Numbered from the stretch's first letter, positions 7,475 through 15,788 are shown. The stretch: DNA of 15,788 nt from JANNSW01 sp031431235 (GCA_031431235.1 JANPDA010000122.1:1-15788), one strand, 5' to 3'. Numbers and translations are program-made. The notes: generated from the letters alone by a model not told the origin.

Positions 7475-9499
7475 ATGGCACTCGACCCGCGCTTTCAGCC
7501 CCTCTTCGAGCCGCTCCGCATCGGGCCAGTGACCGCGCCCAATCGATTCTATCAGGTGCCGCACTGCACCGGCATGGGCAATCTCCACCCACATGCGCTC
7601 GCGGCCATGCGGGAGATCAAAGCGGAAGGCGGCTGGGGCGTCGTCAATACCGAGTACTGCTCGATCGATCCATCGTCCGACGATACGCCCTATCCCCATT
7701 GCTCGCTCTGGGACGAAGGCGACGTCCGCAACATGGCGGCAATGGCCGACGCCGTGCACCGGCATGGCAGCCTCGCCGGCGTCGAGCTGTGGCACGGAGG
7801 CATCCGCTCTTCTAACCTGCTGTCGCGCCGGACGCCGATCGGGCCAGTCAGTCTGCCGACAGCTGGCACGCCGCTGCAATGCCAGCAGATGGACAAGGCC
7901 GACATCACTCAGCTGCGTCGCTGGCACCGCGACGCGGCACTGCGGGCGCGCCAAGCCGGCTTCGATATCATCTACGTCTATGCCGCCCATACCTATCTGC
8001 TGGCCCAGTTCCTCGATCCGCTCATCAATCAACGCTCGGACGACTATGGCGGCAACCTCACCAACCGGCTCCGGCTGTTGCGTGAGGTGGTCGAGGACAC
8101 CCGCTCGGCGATCGGGGAGCGCAGCGCGCTCGCCATTCGCATCGAGGTCGACGACGAGACGCGCTCCCACGAGGTCGCCCACGCCGAGCGCTGCGAGATG
8201 CTGCGGACGCTCGCCCCGCTCGTCGATCTTTTCGACGTCACCATCGCCGACTACAGCCACGAGATGGGCGTCTCGCGCTTCGTGAAGGAGGCTTCCCTCG
8301 AGTCCCACGTCGCACACGTGCGCAAGCTCACAGGCAAGCCCGTCGTCAGCGTCGGCCGGTTCACCTCGCCCGAGACCATGCTGTCGCAACTGCGACGCGG
8401 CGTGATCGACCTCATCGGCGCCGCGCGCCCCTCGATCGCCGATCCGTTCCTGCCCGCCAAGATCCGCGAAGGCCAGCTCGACGACATCCGCGAATGCATC
8501 GGCTGCAACATCTGCTACGCGCAGGACGGGCTCGGCGTGGCGATCCGCTGCACCCAGAACCCGGCGATGGGCGAGGAATGGCGGCGCGGCTGGCACCCGG
8601 AGAGGGTGAATGTGGTCCAGCAGCGCGAGCGGGTGCTCGTGGTCGGCGCTGGACCGGCGGGATTGGAAGCGGCCTTGACACTGGGTCGGCGCGGTTTCGA
8701 GGTGATGCTCACAGAGGCGACCCGCATTCTCGGCGGGCGCGTCAATTCCGAGAGCCGCCTGCCCGGCCTGTCGGAATGGGGCCGGGTGCGCGATTGGCGG
8801 GCCCACCAATTGGGCAAGCTCGGCAATGTGGAGATCTTCCGCCAGAGCCCGATGACCGCCGACGACGTCCGCGCGACTGGATCGCCTCACGTCCTGATCG
8901 CCACTGGCAGTCATTGGCGCAGCAATGGACGCGGCCGGCAATTCCCCGCCGCGATCCCGAGCTATGCTGATCCGCGCACGCTGTCACCCGACGACATTCT
9001 CGCCGGAAAACGGCCGGCCAGTCCGGTTGTCGTGTTCGACGACGATCTCTATGTGATGGGCGCCGGCCTCGCCGAGCTGTTGGCGGAGGAAGGCCTCGCC
9101 GTCACCTATGTGACGACGGCGGGCATCGTCTCGGCTTGGACCCGCTACACCGCCGAGCAGGAGCTGGTGCAGTCGCGCCTGATCGAGAAAGGCGTCGCCA
9201 TCGTCGTCTCGCATGCGGTCGCTGCGCTGGAGCAGGGCGTGGCACGGCTTGCCTGCGTCTTCACCGGGCGCACCCGGTCGATCCCCTGCCAAGGCTTCGT
9301 GCCGATCACCTCGCGCGAGCCTGACGACAGTCTATGGCACGCGCTTGCAGCCACGCCAGAGCCGCAGTCGATCGAGCGCATCGGCGACTGCAAGGCCCCG
9401 GGCCTGATCGTGCACGCCGTCCATGATGGCCACCGCGCAGCGCGCGCCATGTCGAGTGGAGTGGAGGCAATCCGTCGCGAGCGGGTCGTGATCGGGTAG
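7475..9499 (+). CDS. TMADH-like NADH:flavin oxidoreductase with 4Fe-4S cluster (probable N-methyl amine demethylase)
   Basis: A 674-residue protein of the trimethylamine dehydrogenase / 2,4-dienoyl-CoA reductase family. The N-terminal barrel (about 1-335) starts RFYQVPHCTGMG, where C31 matches the cysteine carrying 6-S-FMN in TMADH. NTEYCS gives Y61, and YVYAAHTY gives Y169 and H172. The cluster motif CIGCNIC-x11-C has C341, C344, C347 and C359. A dinucleotide fold follows at GAGPAG (391-396). Relatives include dimethylglycine (DgcA) and N-methylproline (StcD) demethylases, so oxidative N-demethylation is the best guess. The TMADH substrate tryptophans W264 and W355 are not matched here (D351 replaces W355), arguing against trimethylamine itself. 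The ATG at 7475 is preceded by AGAAAGG. The gene appears intact, although its Rieske partner upstream is broken. Electron acceptor genes are not in the window. Confidence 0.9.
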   Translation: MALDPRFQPLFEPLRIGPVTAPNRFYQVPHCTGMGNLHPHALAAMREIKAEGGWGVVNTEYCSIDPSSDDTPYPHCSLWDEGDVRNMAAMADAVHRHGSLAGVELWHGGIRSSNLLSRRTPIGPVSLPTAGTPLQCQQMDKADITQLRRWHRDAALRARQAGFDIIYVYAAHTYLLAQFLDPLINQRSDDYGGNLTNRLRLLREVVEDTRSAIGERSALAIRIEVDDETRSHEVAHAERCEMLRTLAPLVDLFDVTIADYSHEMGVSRFVKEASLESHVAHVRKLTGKPVVSVGRFTSPETMLSQLRRGVIDLIGAARPSIADPFLPAKIREGQLDDIRECIGCNICYAQDGLGVAIRCTQNPAMGEEWRRGWHPERVNVVQQRERVLVVGAGPAGLEAALTLGRRGFEVMLTEATRILGGRVNSESRLPGLSEWGRVRDWRAHQLGKLGNVEIFRQSPMTADDVRATGSPHVLIATGSHWRSNGRGRQFPAAIPSYADPRTLSPDDILAGKRPASPVVVFDDDLYVMGAGLAELLAEEGLAVTYVTTAGIVSAWTRYTAEQELVQSRLIEKGVAIVVSHAVAALEQGVARLACVFTGRTRSIPCQGFVPITSREPDDSLWHALAATPEPQSIERIGDCKAPGLIVHAVHDGHRAARAMSSGVEAIRRERVVIG

Positions 9500-9505
9500 G
9501 CCGGA

Positions 9506-9760
9506 TCACTCGCCCCGGAAGTTGGCGCGCACGCCATACCACCAGCGGAACAGCGGCACCTCCATCCGACGCCGCCAGCGGCGCACGAATGGCAGATCGA
9601 CCGAGAGCACGAGCATACCGAGCGGGATCATCCAGAAACCGAGCACCGGCAGGAAGCCGAGCGTGCCGCCGCTGACGAGCAGGATTCCAACGGCGATCCT
9701 GACGCTCGACGAGGCTGGAAGGGCAATGCGCCGGTCGCCGAGCTTCACATGCTTCTTCAT
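9506..9760 (-). CDS. Small membrane protein, PGPGW-like
   Basis: An 84-residue hypothetical protein. After a basic N-terminus (MKKHVKLGDRR), residues about 18-54 form one or two hydrophobic segments (VRIAVGILLVSGGTLGFLPV, then FWMIPLGMLVLSV). An Arg-rich stretch follows (FVRRWRRRM), then a Trp-rich tail (FRWWYGVRANF). The layout resembles small PGPGW-type putative transmembrane proteins, with LGFWM where PGPGW is expected; that similarity is tentative. The function is unknown. The ATG at 9760 has AAAGGAAA just upstream and is preferred over an extension to 9862 that has no ribosome site. The stop lies six bases from the end of the convergent oxidoreductase gene. Confidence 0.75.
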   Translation of the reverse strand: MKKHVKLGDRRIALPASSSVRIAVGILLVSGGTLGFLPVLGFWMIPLGMLVLSVDLPFVRRWRRRMEVPLFRWWYGVRANFRGE

Positions 9761-9951
9761 CGGTTTCCTTTCCGGGCCCGCCCGCTGCCGGCTCGTACGG
9801 GCATCCACTTGCCCGGACATGTGGGTGGAGTCTACGGACAGTTCAAGGTGTCGGATCGCCATACCACTTTCCCTCGGACCCGATTGATGCTTCGTTGGCC
9901 TTGGGCGGCCGCTGGTCCGCTCGTTCGCGCTTGGATGGGAGAGAGTTCCAA

Positions 9952-10413
9952 ATGTGGCATGGCGCCCTCGTCCACATCCACGTGGCGCAATCCGCCGGTC
10001 AGCCCATGCGCGCGCTCGATCACGCCGTCCTCATCGCCGGTAGCGGCATCGAAGGCGACAGGTATGCGACCGGAGAAGGCAAGTATTCGGAGTTCCCCGA
10101 CATCCGTGAGGTGACGCTGATCGAAGCCGAGACGCTCCAGGCCTTGCTGCGCGATGAGCAAATCGAGCTGTTGCCCCACGAGCACCGACGCAATCTGACG
10201 ACAGGGGGCGTGCCACTCAATCATTTGGTGGGACGCCGCTTCCGCGTTGGTGCCACTGTACTCGAAGGCGGCCGCCTCAATTTGCCTTGCCGCTATCTGG
10301 AGCTGCTCCTCGGCAAACCGGTCTACGAGCCGCTGCGCAATCGCTCCGGCCTCAACTGCCGCATCATCCAGGGCGGTGCGATCCACGTCGGCGACCGGAT
10401 CGAGCCAGGGTGA
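9952..10413 (+). CDS. MOSC domain-containing protein
   Basis: A 153-residue single-domain MOSC protein, related to the C-terminal domain of molybdenum cofactor sulfurases and to YiiM. Visible family features are GIEGDRY (32-38), REVTLIEAETL (52-62), HRRNLTT (78-84) and the conserved cysteine C113 in NLPCRYLE, thought to handle sulfur or bind the cofactor. LNCRIIQGGAIHVGD closes the domain. The family is linked to molybdenum-cofactor or sulfur transfer; a specific role cannot be given. The ATG at 9952 is chosen because GGGAGAGAG lies just upstream and the domain begins directly after it. An in-frame start at 9895 adds 19 unlike residues. It is first in a plus-strand run with DUF983 and NUDIX genes. 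Confidence 0.88.
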   Translation: MWHGALVHIHVAQSAGQPMRALDHAVLIAGSGIEGDRYATGEGKYSEFPDIREVTLIEAETLQALLRDEQIELLPHEHRRNLTTGGVPLNHLVGRRFRVGATVLEGGRLNLPCRYLELLLGKPVYEPLRNRSGLNCRIIQGGAIHVGDRIEPG

Positions 10414-10476
10414 GAAGCATACCCGCGCCCTTGCGCCCGCTTGACCGCGACCGAGCAATCGCCGACAGCATCTCCC

Positions 10477-10905
10477 ATGAGGATTGAAACCGACATTGCC
10501 GACCTCGACGAGCCACGCGCTGTCTGGCCCGCACTTGCCAGGGGAGCCCGCGGCCGCTGCCCCGCCTGTGGCAAGGGCCGTATCTTCGGCCGCTATCTGA
10601 AGGTCAACGGCGCCTGCCCTGCTTGTGGCGAGGCGCTCCATCATCACCGCGCCGACGACGCGCCGCCCTATGCCGTGATCCTGGTGGTCGGGCATGTGAT
10701 CGTGGGAGCGGTGCTGGCACTGGAGGTCGCGTTCCAGCCCCCGACCTGGGCGCATCTGGCGCTGTGGCTGCCGCTCACGGTCGTGCTCGCCCTGACACTC
10801 CTGCCTGTCGCCAAGGGCGCGCTGATCGCACTGCAATGGGCGCTGCGGATGCACGGGTTCGCTGGCGAGGCGGACGATATCGATGCATTGAGCGCCAAAC
10901 CGTGA
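10477..10905 (+). CDS. DUF983 zinc-ribbon membrane protein
   Basis: A 142-residue member of DUF983, common in alphaproteobacteria and without a settled function. A zinc ribbon is formed by CPAC (C28, C31) and CPAC (C47, C50). The family signature HHHRADDAPPY (55-65) follows. Two transmembrane helices come next, at about 66-86 and 92-115. A Gly/Arg-rich segment before the first cysteine pair (LARGARGRC) is also typical. The start is uncertain: ATG at 10477 is used, but a TTG at 10441 in the same frame would add 12 residues, and neither has a clear Shine-Dalgarno sequence. The TGA overlaps the GTG of the NUDIX gene (10902-10905), so the two are probably coupled. Neighbours are MOSC upstream and NUDIX downstream. 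Confidence 0.88.
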   Translation: MRIETDIADLDEPRAVWPALARGARGRCPACGKGRIFGRYLKVNGACPACGEALHHHRADDAPPYAVILVVGHVIVGAVLALEVAFQPPTWAHLALWLPLTVVLALTLLPVAKGALIALQWALRMHGFAGEADDIDALSAKP

Positions 10906-11636
10906 GCGCTGCCGCACCAGCTTCCCTCAGGCACCCCAACATGCGGCCGCGCGATGCCGGGACGCTCATCATCATCGACAGCTCCGCACGGCACCCCCGC
11001 ATCCTGTTCGGCCAGCGCCGAGCCGACATGCGGTTCGCGCCGGGCAAGTACGTTTTCCCAGGAGGCAGCGTCGATCCAGCCGACAAACGGCTGAGGCTCG
11101 GCGACGAGCTCAACGACGCGGAAACCGGCAAGCTGCTTTTCGCCATGAAGGGGCGACCGAGCCGGGCTCGCGCGCGCGCACTCGCACTCGCCGCGGTGCG
11201 CGAGACCTTCGAGGAGACGGGCCTCGTGTTCGGCACGGCGCTGCCCGCCGACGTCACCTCCGACCCCACAGCCCCCGCCTGGGACGCCTTCCTCGCCCAT
11301 GGTCTTGCGCCACGCATCGCCGATCTGCGGCTGCTGGCCCGCGCCATCACGCCGCCGGGGCGACCGCGACGGTTCGATGCCCGATTTTTCGTGGTCGATG
11401 CGGAGTCGATCGCCGCCCGGGTCGATGCTGTCGATGCCGAGTTCGACCGCCTCGCCTGGGCGACCCTCGATGAAGCCAGAGCCCTCGAGCTTCATGGCAT
11501 GACCCGCGCCGTGCTGGACGATCTGGCTGACCGGATCGACGATCGCGGTCGCCTGCGCGAGGGCGGTCCAGTCCCGTTCTACTTCCAGGTGCGCAATATC
11601 TTCCGGCGCGTATTGATACCCGATGGCGCGGCTTGA
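10902..11636 (+). CDS. NUDIX hydrolase with insertion in the Nudix box (NUDT19-like)
   Basis: A 244-residue NUDIX-fold hydrolase, expected to split nucleoside diphosphates linked to another group; the substrate is unknown. FAPGKYVFPGG (45-55) and RETFEETG (100-107) are the two halves of the Nudix box, with E101, E104 and E105 as metal ligands. Instead of the usual spacing, about 30 extra residues lie between the glycine and the RExxEExG part, as in CoA-type NUDT19-like proteins. The GTG at 10902 is chosen because it overlaps the DUF983 stop by four bases. ATG at 10941 (MRPRDAGTLIII) is a reasonable alternative with no better ribosome site. The stop codon overlaps the -35 element proposed for rpmG, so rpmG is likely transcribed separately. 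Confidence 0.88.
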   Translation: MSAAAPASLRHPNMRPRDAGTLIIIDSSARHPRILFGQRRADMRFAPGKYVFPGGSVDPADKRLRLGDELNDAETGKLLFAMKGRPSRARARALALAAVRETFEETGLVFGTALPADVTSDPTAPAWDAFLAHGLAPRIADLRLLARAITPPGRPRRFDARFFVVDAESIAARVDAVDAEFDRLAWATLDEARALELHGMTRAVLDDLADRIDDRGRLREGGPVPFYFQVRNIFRRVLIPDGAA

Positions 11637-11661
11637 CATTATGACAGGCCTCGACCAATGT
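11633..11661 (+). promoter_or_regulatory. Probable sigma-70 promoter for rpmG
   Basis: TTGACA (11633-11638) matches the -35 consensus exactly. Seventeen bases later CAATGT (11656-11661) is a fair -10. The elements lie 67-95 bases upstream of the rpmG start, and the -35 overlaps the NUDIX stop codon. Confidence 0.5.
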
Positions 11662-11727
11662 CCGGCCCGAACGAACATGGGGTCGGCTGGCTACGTGCCG
11701 CCGCAGACCCTCAGCTAGAGATGAAAC

Positions 11728-11895
11728 ATGGCGAAGCCCGCATCCCTCAAGATCAAGCTGCTCAGCACGGCCGGAACTGGCTTCTTCTATGTAACAAAGA
11801 AGAATCCGCGCACGCTGACCGAGAAGCTCGTCATGAAGAAGTACGATCCGGTCGCGCGCAAGCACGTCGATTTCAAAGAAACAAAAATCAAGTAG
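11728..11895 (+). CDS. rpmG: 50S ribosomal protein L33
   Basis: A 55-residue ribosomal protein of the large subunit, sited near the E site. The translation begins MAKPASLKIKLLSTAGTGFF and ends HVDFKETKIK, with the family core YVTKKNPRTLTEKLVMKKYDP. It is the cysteine-free (zinc-independent) form: no CxxC pair is present. The length is exactly that usual for proteobacterial L33. A purine stretch, AGAGATGA, precedes the ATG. It is separated from the NUDIX gene by 91 bases containing a good promoter candidate. The neighbourhood NUDIX - rpmG - (convergent) pleD - divK is one often seen in alphaproteobacteria. Confidence 0.97.
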   Translation: MAKPASLKIKLLSTAGTGFFYVTKKNPRTLTEKLVMKKYDPVARKHVDFKETKIK

Positions 11896-12508
11896 CCTTG
11901 CCTGACCGCAACGGCATCGCCCCGGCCTGGATCGGGCGAGGGTCGGTTCACCTCATTGATGAGTTGTAGAGCGAAGCCGGACCAGCCGGAGCGGAACGGA
12001 ATTGTGCTGAGGTCGCCGGTTGCACAGGATCATGGAACGATACAGAGGGCGCCGATCTGCTCAATCACATCCCCGCCAGATCGAGGTTACGACGTGCTTG
12101 ATATGAAGCGCGCAGCCTACACTGCAACGAAGGCGACCATCGCAACAACGGGCGTGCCGTGCAGGGTTGGGGCAATGACGAATTGGGGTCGCAAGGATTA
12201 TGCGGCTGGTCGGCACCCCCCGGCAGCGGGGTAGATCCGGGAGGCGCCGAACCAGCCTACCCATCTGGACCAAAGAGGGCGTTGGTCCTCAACGGGTTCT
12301 TTGGCATACGGAAGCACCGCCCCGCATGCAATTCCAGCTGCGATCTCTTCGATCGCTTGGCACCGGAGCCTGACCCCGCCGCCACCTGTCTGTATCGTGA
12401 CAAAACCTAAGCACGGACTTTGGTCGATTCAAGGCGGAACGGATTTGCCACGGTCCAGCTCGAACTTCAGTTATCGCCACTTTTATCGACGGTCACGCCC
12501 CAATGCAA

Positions 12509-12524
12509 GCACCAGTTTTGGTGC
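12509..12524 (-). terminator. Hairpin downstream of pleD, possible terminator
   Basis: GCACCA and TGGTGC form a perfect six-base stem around a four-base loop (12515-12518), about 70 bases beyond the pleD stop. Further pairing of GCA (12505-12507) with TGC (12528-12530) can extend it. Read on the minus strand the stem is followed by TTGCATTGG, with no true T-run, so the terminator role is tentative. Confidence 0.35.
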
Positions 12525-12543
12525 CCATGCGGGGGCAATGACG

Positions 12544-12552
12544 TTATCCACA
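12544..12552 (+). promoter_or_regulatory. Consensus DnaA box (TTATCCACA)
   Basis: The nine bases TTATCCACA match the strongest DnaA-binding consensus exactly. The site is 45 bases beyond the pleD stop, in non-coding DNA. Only one copy was noticed, and no AT-rich unwinding region or origin-type genes are nearby. It may be a DnaA titration or regulatory site, or chance. Confidence 0.4.
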
Positions 12553-12596
12553 GCCCCAGTGACCATTTTCCGCCGCGGGCTGACTTCTCCAGCGAA

Positions 12597-13970
<1,374 letters not shown>

Positions 13971-14000
13971 CAGATTACTCTCTGCAGATACGATATCGTC

Positions 14001-14372
14001 TCAGGGCTGCCCCGCGAAGCGGCGCACGGTTTCGAGGAACATGGGCACGGAGATGGGCTTGGAGATGTAGGCCTCGCAGCCGCCGCGACGGATCCGCTCC
14101 TCGTCGCCCTTCATGGCAAATGCAGTGACGGCGACCACGGGGATGCGGCAGAGGTCGTCGTCCTCTTTCAGCCAGCGCGTGACATCGAGGCCAGAGACCT
14201 CGGGCAGTTGAATATCCATCAGGATCAGATCGGGGCGATGCGTGCGGGCGATACCGAGCGCTTCCATCCCGCTGCGGGTCTGCAGCGTCGCATAGCCGTG
14301 GGCATCGAGCAGGTCGTGGAAGAGCTTCATGTTGAGCTCGTTGTCCTCGACGATCAGAATGGTCTTTGCCAT
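14001..14372 (-). CDS. divK: Single-domain response regulator DivK
   Basis: A 123-residue receiver-only response regulator. In alphaproteobacteria DivK is phosphorylated by DivJ and dephosphorylated by PleC, and controls CtrA activity through DivL/CckA. Visible receiver residues are E9 and D10, acceptor D53 in LILMDIQLP, T83 in AVTAFAMKGD and K105 in YISKPIS. The AFAMKGDEERIRRGGCEAYISKPI stretch is strongly DivK-like. No output domain follows. The ATG at 14372 gives the standard start MAKTILIVEDN; the frame stays open upstream to 14528, but that part lacks homology. The gene is first in the operon with pleD and divergent from DUF3572. The 210-base upstream region has two GANTC sites, which could tie its expression to CcrM methylation. 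Confidence 0.97.
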   Translation of the reverse strand: MAKTILIVEDNELNMKLFHDLLDAHGYATLQTRSGMEALGIARTHRPDLILMDIQLPEVSGLDVTRWLKEDDDLCRIPVVAVTAFAMKGDEERIRRGGCEAYISKPISVPMFLETVRRFAGQP

Positions 14373-14417
14373 GTGAGCCCGACCTCGTGTCTCGTATGTC
14401 CCGGGTGCGAAGTTGCC

Positions 14418-14429
14418 GAATCGTGATTC
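14418..14429. promoter_or_regulatory. Paired GANTC methylation sites upstream of divK
   Basis: GAATC (14418-14422) and GATTC (14425-14429) lie two bases apart, 46 bases or more upstream of the divK start. GANTC is the target of the cell-cycle methylase CcrM in alphaproteobacteria. A regulatory role here is inferred from position only. Confidence 0.4.
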
Positions 14430-14582
14430 CATCCGAGCCCCGTGCCCCTTCAGGCGCTTAACACAAAATCCGCTCTGCCGCTGACGAGCACGCAAAACGA
14501 ATTGTGCATGGAAGCCGTAAGCAATCATTTAAGATGAAGGTCGAACTCGCCCCTTTGCGGAGCACGAATGCGGAGCCGAGCC

Positions 14583-14861
14583 ATGAAAACGCCCAAGCTG
14601 ACGCGGGCCGACGCGGAGGAAGTTGCCGTTGGCGCCCTCAGATTCCTGGCCGAGGAGCCCGAGCGGATCGGACGATTTCTCGCGCTGTCGGGCATGACAC
14701 CAGCCGACCTGCGGGAGGCCGCGGACACGCCCGCGTTCCTGCAGGCGGTGCTCAACCATATGCTGGGCGACGAATCGCTGTTGCTGGTGTTTGCGTCCCA
14801 GGCCCGGCTACCCCCAGAGCGAGTTGGGCTCGCCGAGCAATTGCTGGCAACCCACCTTTGA
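14583..14861 (+). CDS. DUF3572 family protein
   Basis: A 92-residue small acidic protein of DUF3572, found almost only in alphaproteobacteria and of unknown function. The recognisable core is EEVAVGALRFLAEEPERIGRFLALSGMTPADLREAA, followed by FLQAVLNHMLGDESLLLVFA. It is predicted all-helical, with no signal peptide or membrane segment. The ATG at 14583 follows CGGAG at a normal distance. ATG at 14568 has a similar site and would add five residues; the sequence TGCGGAGC is repeated before each start, so the choice is uncertain. The gene is divergent from divK, an arrangement seen in other alphaproteobacteria, and its stop is 12 bases from the convergent EipB-like gene. Confidence 0.87.
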   Translation: MKTPKLTRADAEEVAVGALRFLAEEPERIGRFLALSGMTPADLREAADTPAFLQAVLNHMLGDESLLLVFASQARLPPERVGLAEQLLATHL

Positions 14862-14873
14862 TCGGGAGAGCAG

Positions 14874-15740
14874 CTACTGCGCCGCGCAGGGCGTCGGCTC
14901 GTAGAACTCGAGCTCGGCCAGCGTGCCTTTGACCGACAGCGTGCCGTAGTCGATGAGCAGCCGGCGCACCACCCCGTTCTCGTAGAAGCGGAACGACATC
15001 TGGTGCAGTGGCATGCCGTCCGTCTGGCTGCTGCCCTGCTCGAAGAAGGCGATGTTGACTGGCCAGGACGGCAGCGCCGACAGTCGCTCGGCGTTCCTCA
15101 CATGCTCGATCCCGGCCGTATCGCCGCCGGGATGCAGCTTGCCAATCGCTGCCGTCGTCAGGAACACCTTGGCACCCTTGTCGGAGCCGTCATAGAGGTC
15201 GGCAACGAGCATGGTCTCGCCCCGCCGTGCCGCCGCCAGCAATGCCAGCGTGTGCTGCACCGGGAACAGCACGCCGCCGGGCAGCGCCAGCTGGGAGGAC
15301 TGCGGCTTCTCGAGGGCGACCTTCACCTCGGCCCGCCCGTCGCCGCGCGACGCGCTGCCTGCGGTCTGCTCGCTCGACTGCTCATTCTCGTAGTTGTTGA
15401 CACTGAAGCGGAACTGGCCGCCGTCGGACTGCTCCCAGGTCGAGGAGCGCATATCGCTCACGCTCGAGACGCCATCCCGGTTGGTGATGTTCATCACGAA
15501 CCGCATGTTCTGGGTAAACCCTTCGCAGGCCGACCCGGTGAACTCGAACACCAGTCGCCCTTTCAACGCTGTGATGCCAGAGGACGATTGGCTATCGCTG
15601 AGCTCGACATCATAGACGGCACGGTGCGGAGCGAGGAGCTTGGCCTCGGGCGGCGACAGCGCGAGCGCCGGGCCTGCGAGCCAGGCCAGCGCTCCGGCGA
15701 CGAGGGCAGCGGATAGTCGAGTGGGCGGCAGCTTCATCAT
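14874..15740 (-). CDS. eipB: EipB/DUF1849 family periplasmic envelope-integrity protein
   Basis: A 288-residue exported protein of DUF1849. Brucella EipB, the studied member, is a periplasmic beta-spiral protein needed for envelope integrity. A Sec signal peptide is visible: MMKLPPTRLS, a hydrophobic stretch (about 10-27) and cleavage near ALA (26-28). The mature part starts with LAPHRAVYDVELSDS. C72 (GSACEGF) and C285 (EPTPCAAQ) match the two cysteines that form the conserved disulfide in EipB. STWEQSDGGQFRFSVNNYEN and FLTTAAIGKL are further family-like stretches. ATG at 15740 has AGGA six bases upstream; the adjacent ATG at 15737 is equivalent. A longer frame to 15767 lacks a ribosome site. 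The symbol is given by family; no functional proof is visible. Confidence 0.88.
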   Translation of the reverse strand: MMKLPPTRLSAALVAGALAWLAGPALALSPPEAKLLAPHRAVYDVELSDSQSSSGITALKGRLVFEFTGSACEGFTQNMRFVMNITNRDGVSSVSDMRSSTWEQSDGGQFRFSVNNYENEQSSEQTAGSASRGDGRAEVKVALEKPQSSQLALPGGVLFPVQHTLALLAAARRGETMLVADLYDGSDKGAKVFLTTAAIGKLHPGGDTAGIEHVRNAERLSALPSWPVNIAFFEQGSSQTDGMPLHQMSFRFYENGVVRRLLIDYGTLSVKGTLAELEFYEPTPCAAQ

Positions 15741-15788
15741 GGCTATCCTGCTAGTGTTCCGTCCCATTCATTCGATTCCGGCGAAGCT

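Larger units (their letters stand above)
11896..12596. other. 701-bp intergenic gap between convergent rpmG and pleD
   Basis: No convincing gene was found on either strand. Open frames at 11956-12234 and 12061-12273, and one at 12301-12648 that runs into the end of pleD, have no recognisable motifs and no ribosome site. Visible elements are a weak hairpin after rpmG (TCGCCC 11917-11922 with GGGCGA 11934-11939), a GC hairpin near 12215-12232 (ACCCC/GGGGT), a consensus DnaA box (12544-12552) and a hairpin near pleD (12509-12524). Base composition is less GC-biased between about 12300 and 12560 than in the genes. Decayed coding sequence or a small RNA are both possible, but neither can be shown. 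Confidence 0.6.

Noticed and set aside
14518..14533. Possible CtrA site (GTAA...TTAA) between divK and DUF3572
   Set aside because: The half-sites are eight bases apart rather than seven and one is imperfect, so it does not meet the TTAA-N7-TTAAC pattern.

Overview
The window is GC-rich, densely coded DNA from an alphaproteobacterium, most likely of the Hyphomicrobiales (rhizobia-like) type. The evidence is the divK-pleD cell-cycle pair with a divergent DUF3572 gene, a nearby EipB/DUF1849 envelope protein, and the MOSC / DUF983 / NUDIX / rpmG neighbourhood. A Tat-exported solute-binding protein and a quaternary-amine type oxidoreductase also fit. No rRNA, tRNA, CRISPR array, insertion sequence or prophage gene was seen. 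Two genes are easy to miss in an automatic scan: a lysA fragment cut by the left edge (1-194) and the 55-codon rpmG (11728-11895).

Left block (1-5320). On the minus strand, an M17 aminopeptidase (1159-2565) overlaps an NlpC/P60 peptidase (299-1162) by four bases, followed by the start of lysA. Together these suggest turnover of cell-wall peptides, with diaminopimelate passing towards lysine. Divergent to them, a glutathione S-transferase (2649-3293) overlaps a CocE/NonD-type serine hydrolase (3290-5320), again by four bases.

Middle block (5338-9499). A Tat-signal, family 5 ABC solute-binding protein (5378-6967) has no transporter partners in the window. Across a 218-base divergent gap holding a perfect 15-bp inverted repeat lies a small frame at 7186-7461. 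It looks like the head and tail of a Rieske oxygenase joined by an in-frame internal deletion. It is followed 13 bases later by an intact trimethylamine-dehydrogenase-like flavin/4Fe-4S oxidoreductase (7475-9499). That pairing is typical of N-methylated amine or betaine demethylation. The oxygenase half appears to have been lost.

Right block (9506-15740). A small membrane protein (minus) and a MOSC protein (plus) are divergent. MOSC, DUF983 and a NUDIX hydrolase (GTGA overlap) run on the plus strand towards rpmG, which has its own likely promoter. A 701-bp gap with no convincing gene separates rpmG from the convergent divK-pleD operon. The gap holds one consensus DnaA box and a hairpin. Upstream of divK are two closely spaced GANTC methylation sites, then a divergent DUF3572 gene. 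A periplasmic EipB-like protein closes the window on the minus strand.

No clear novel defence or mobile system was found. The items most worth a second look are the deleted Rieske oxygenase, the adjacent inverted repeat, and the oxidoreductase that keeps the TMADH flavin cysteine but lacks its substrate-binding tryptophans.
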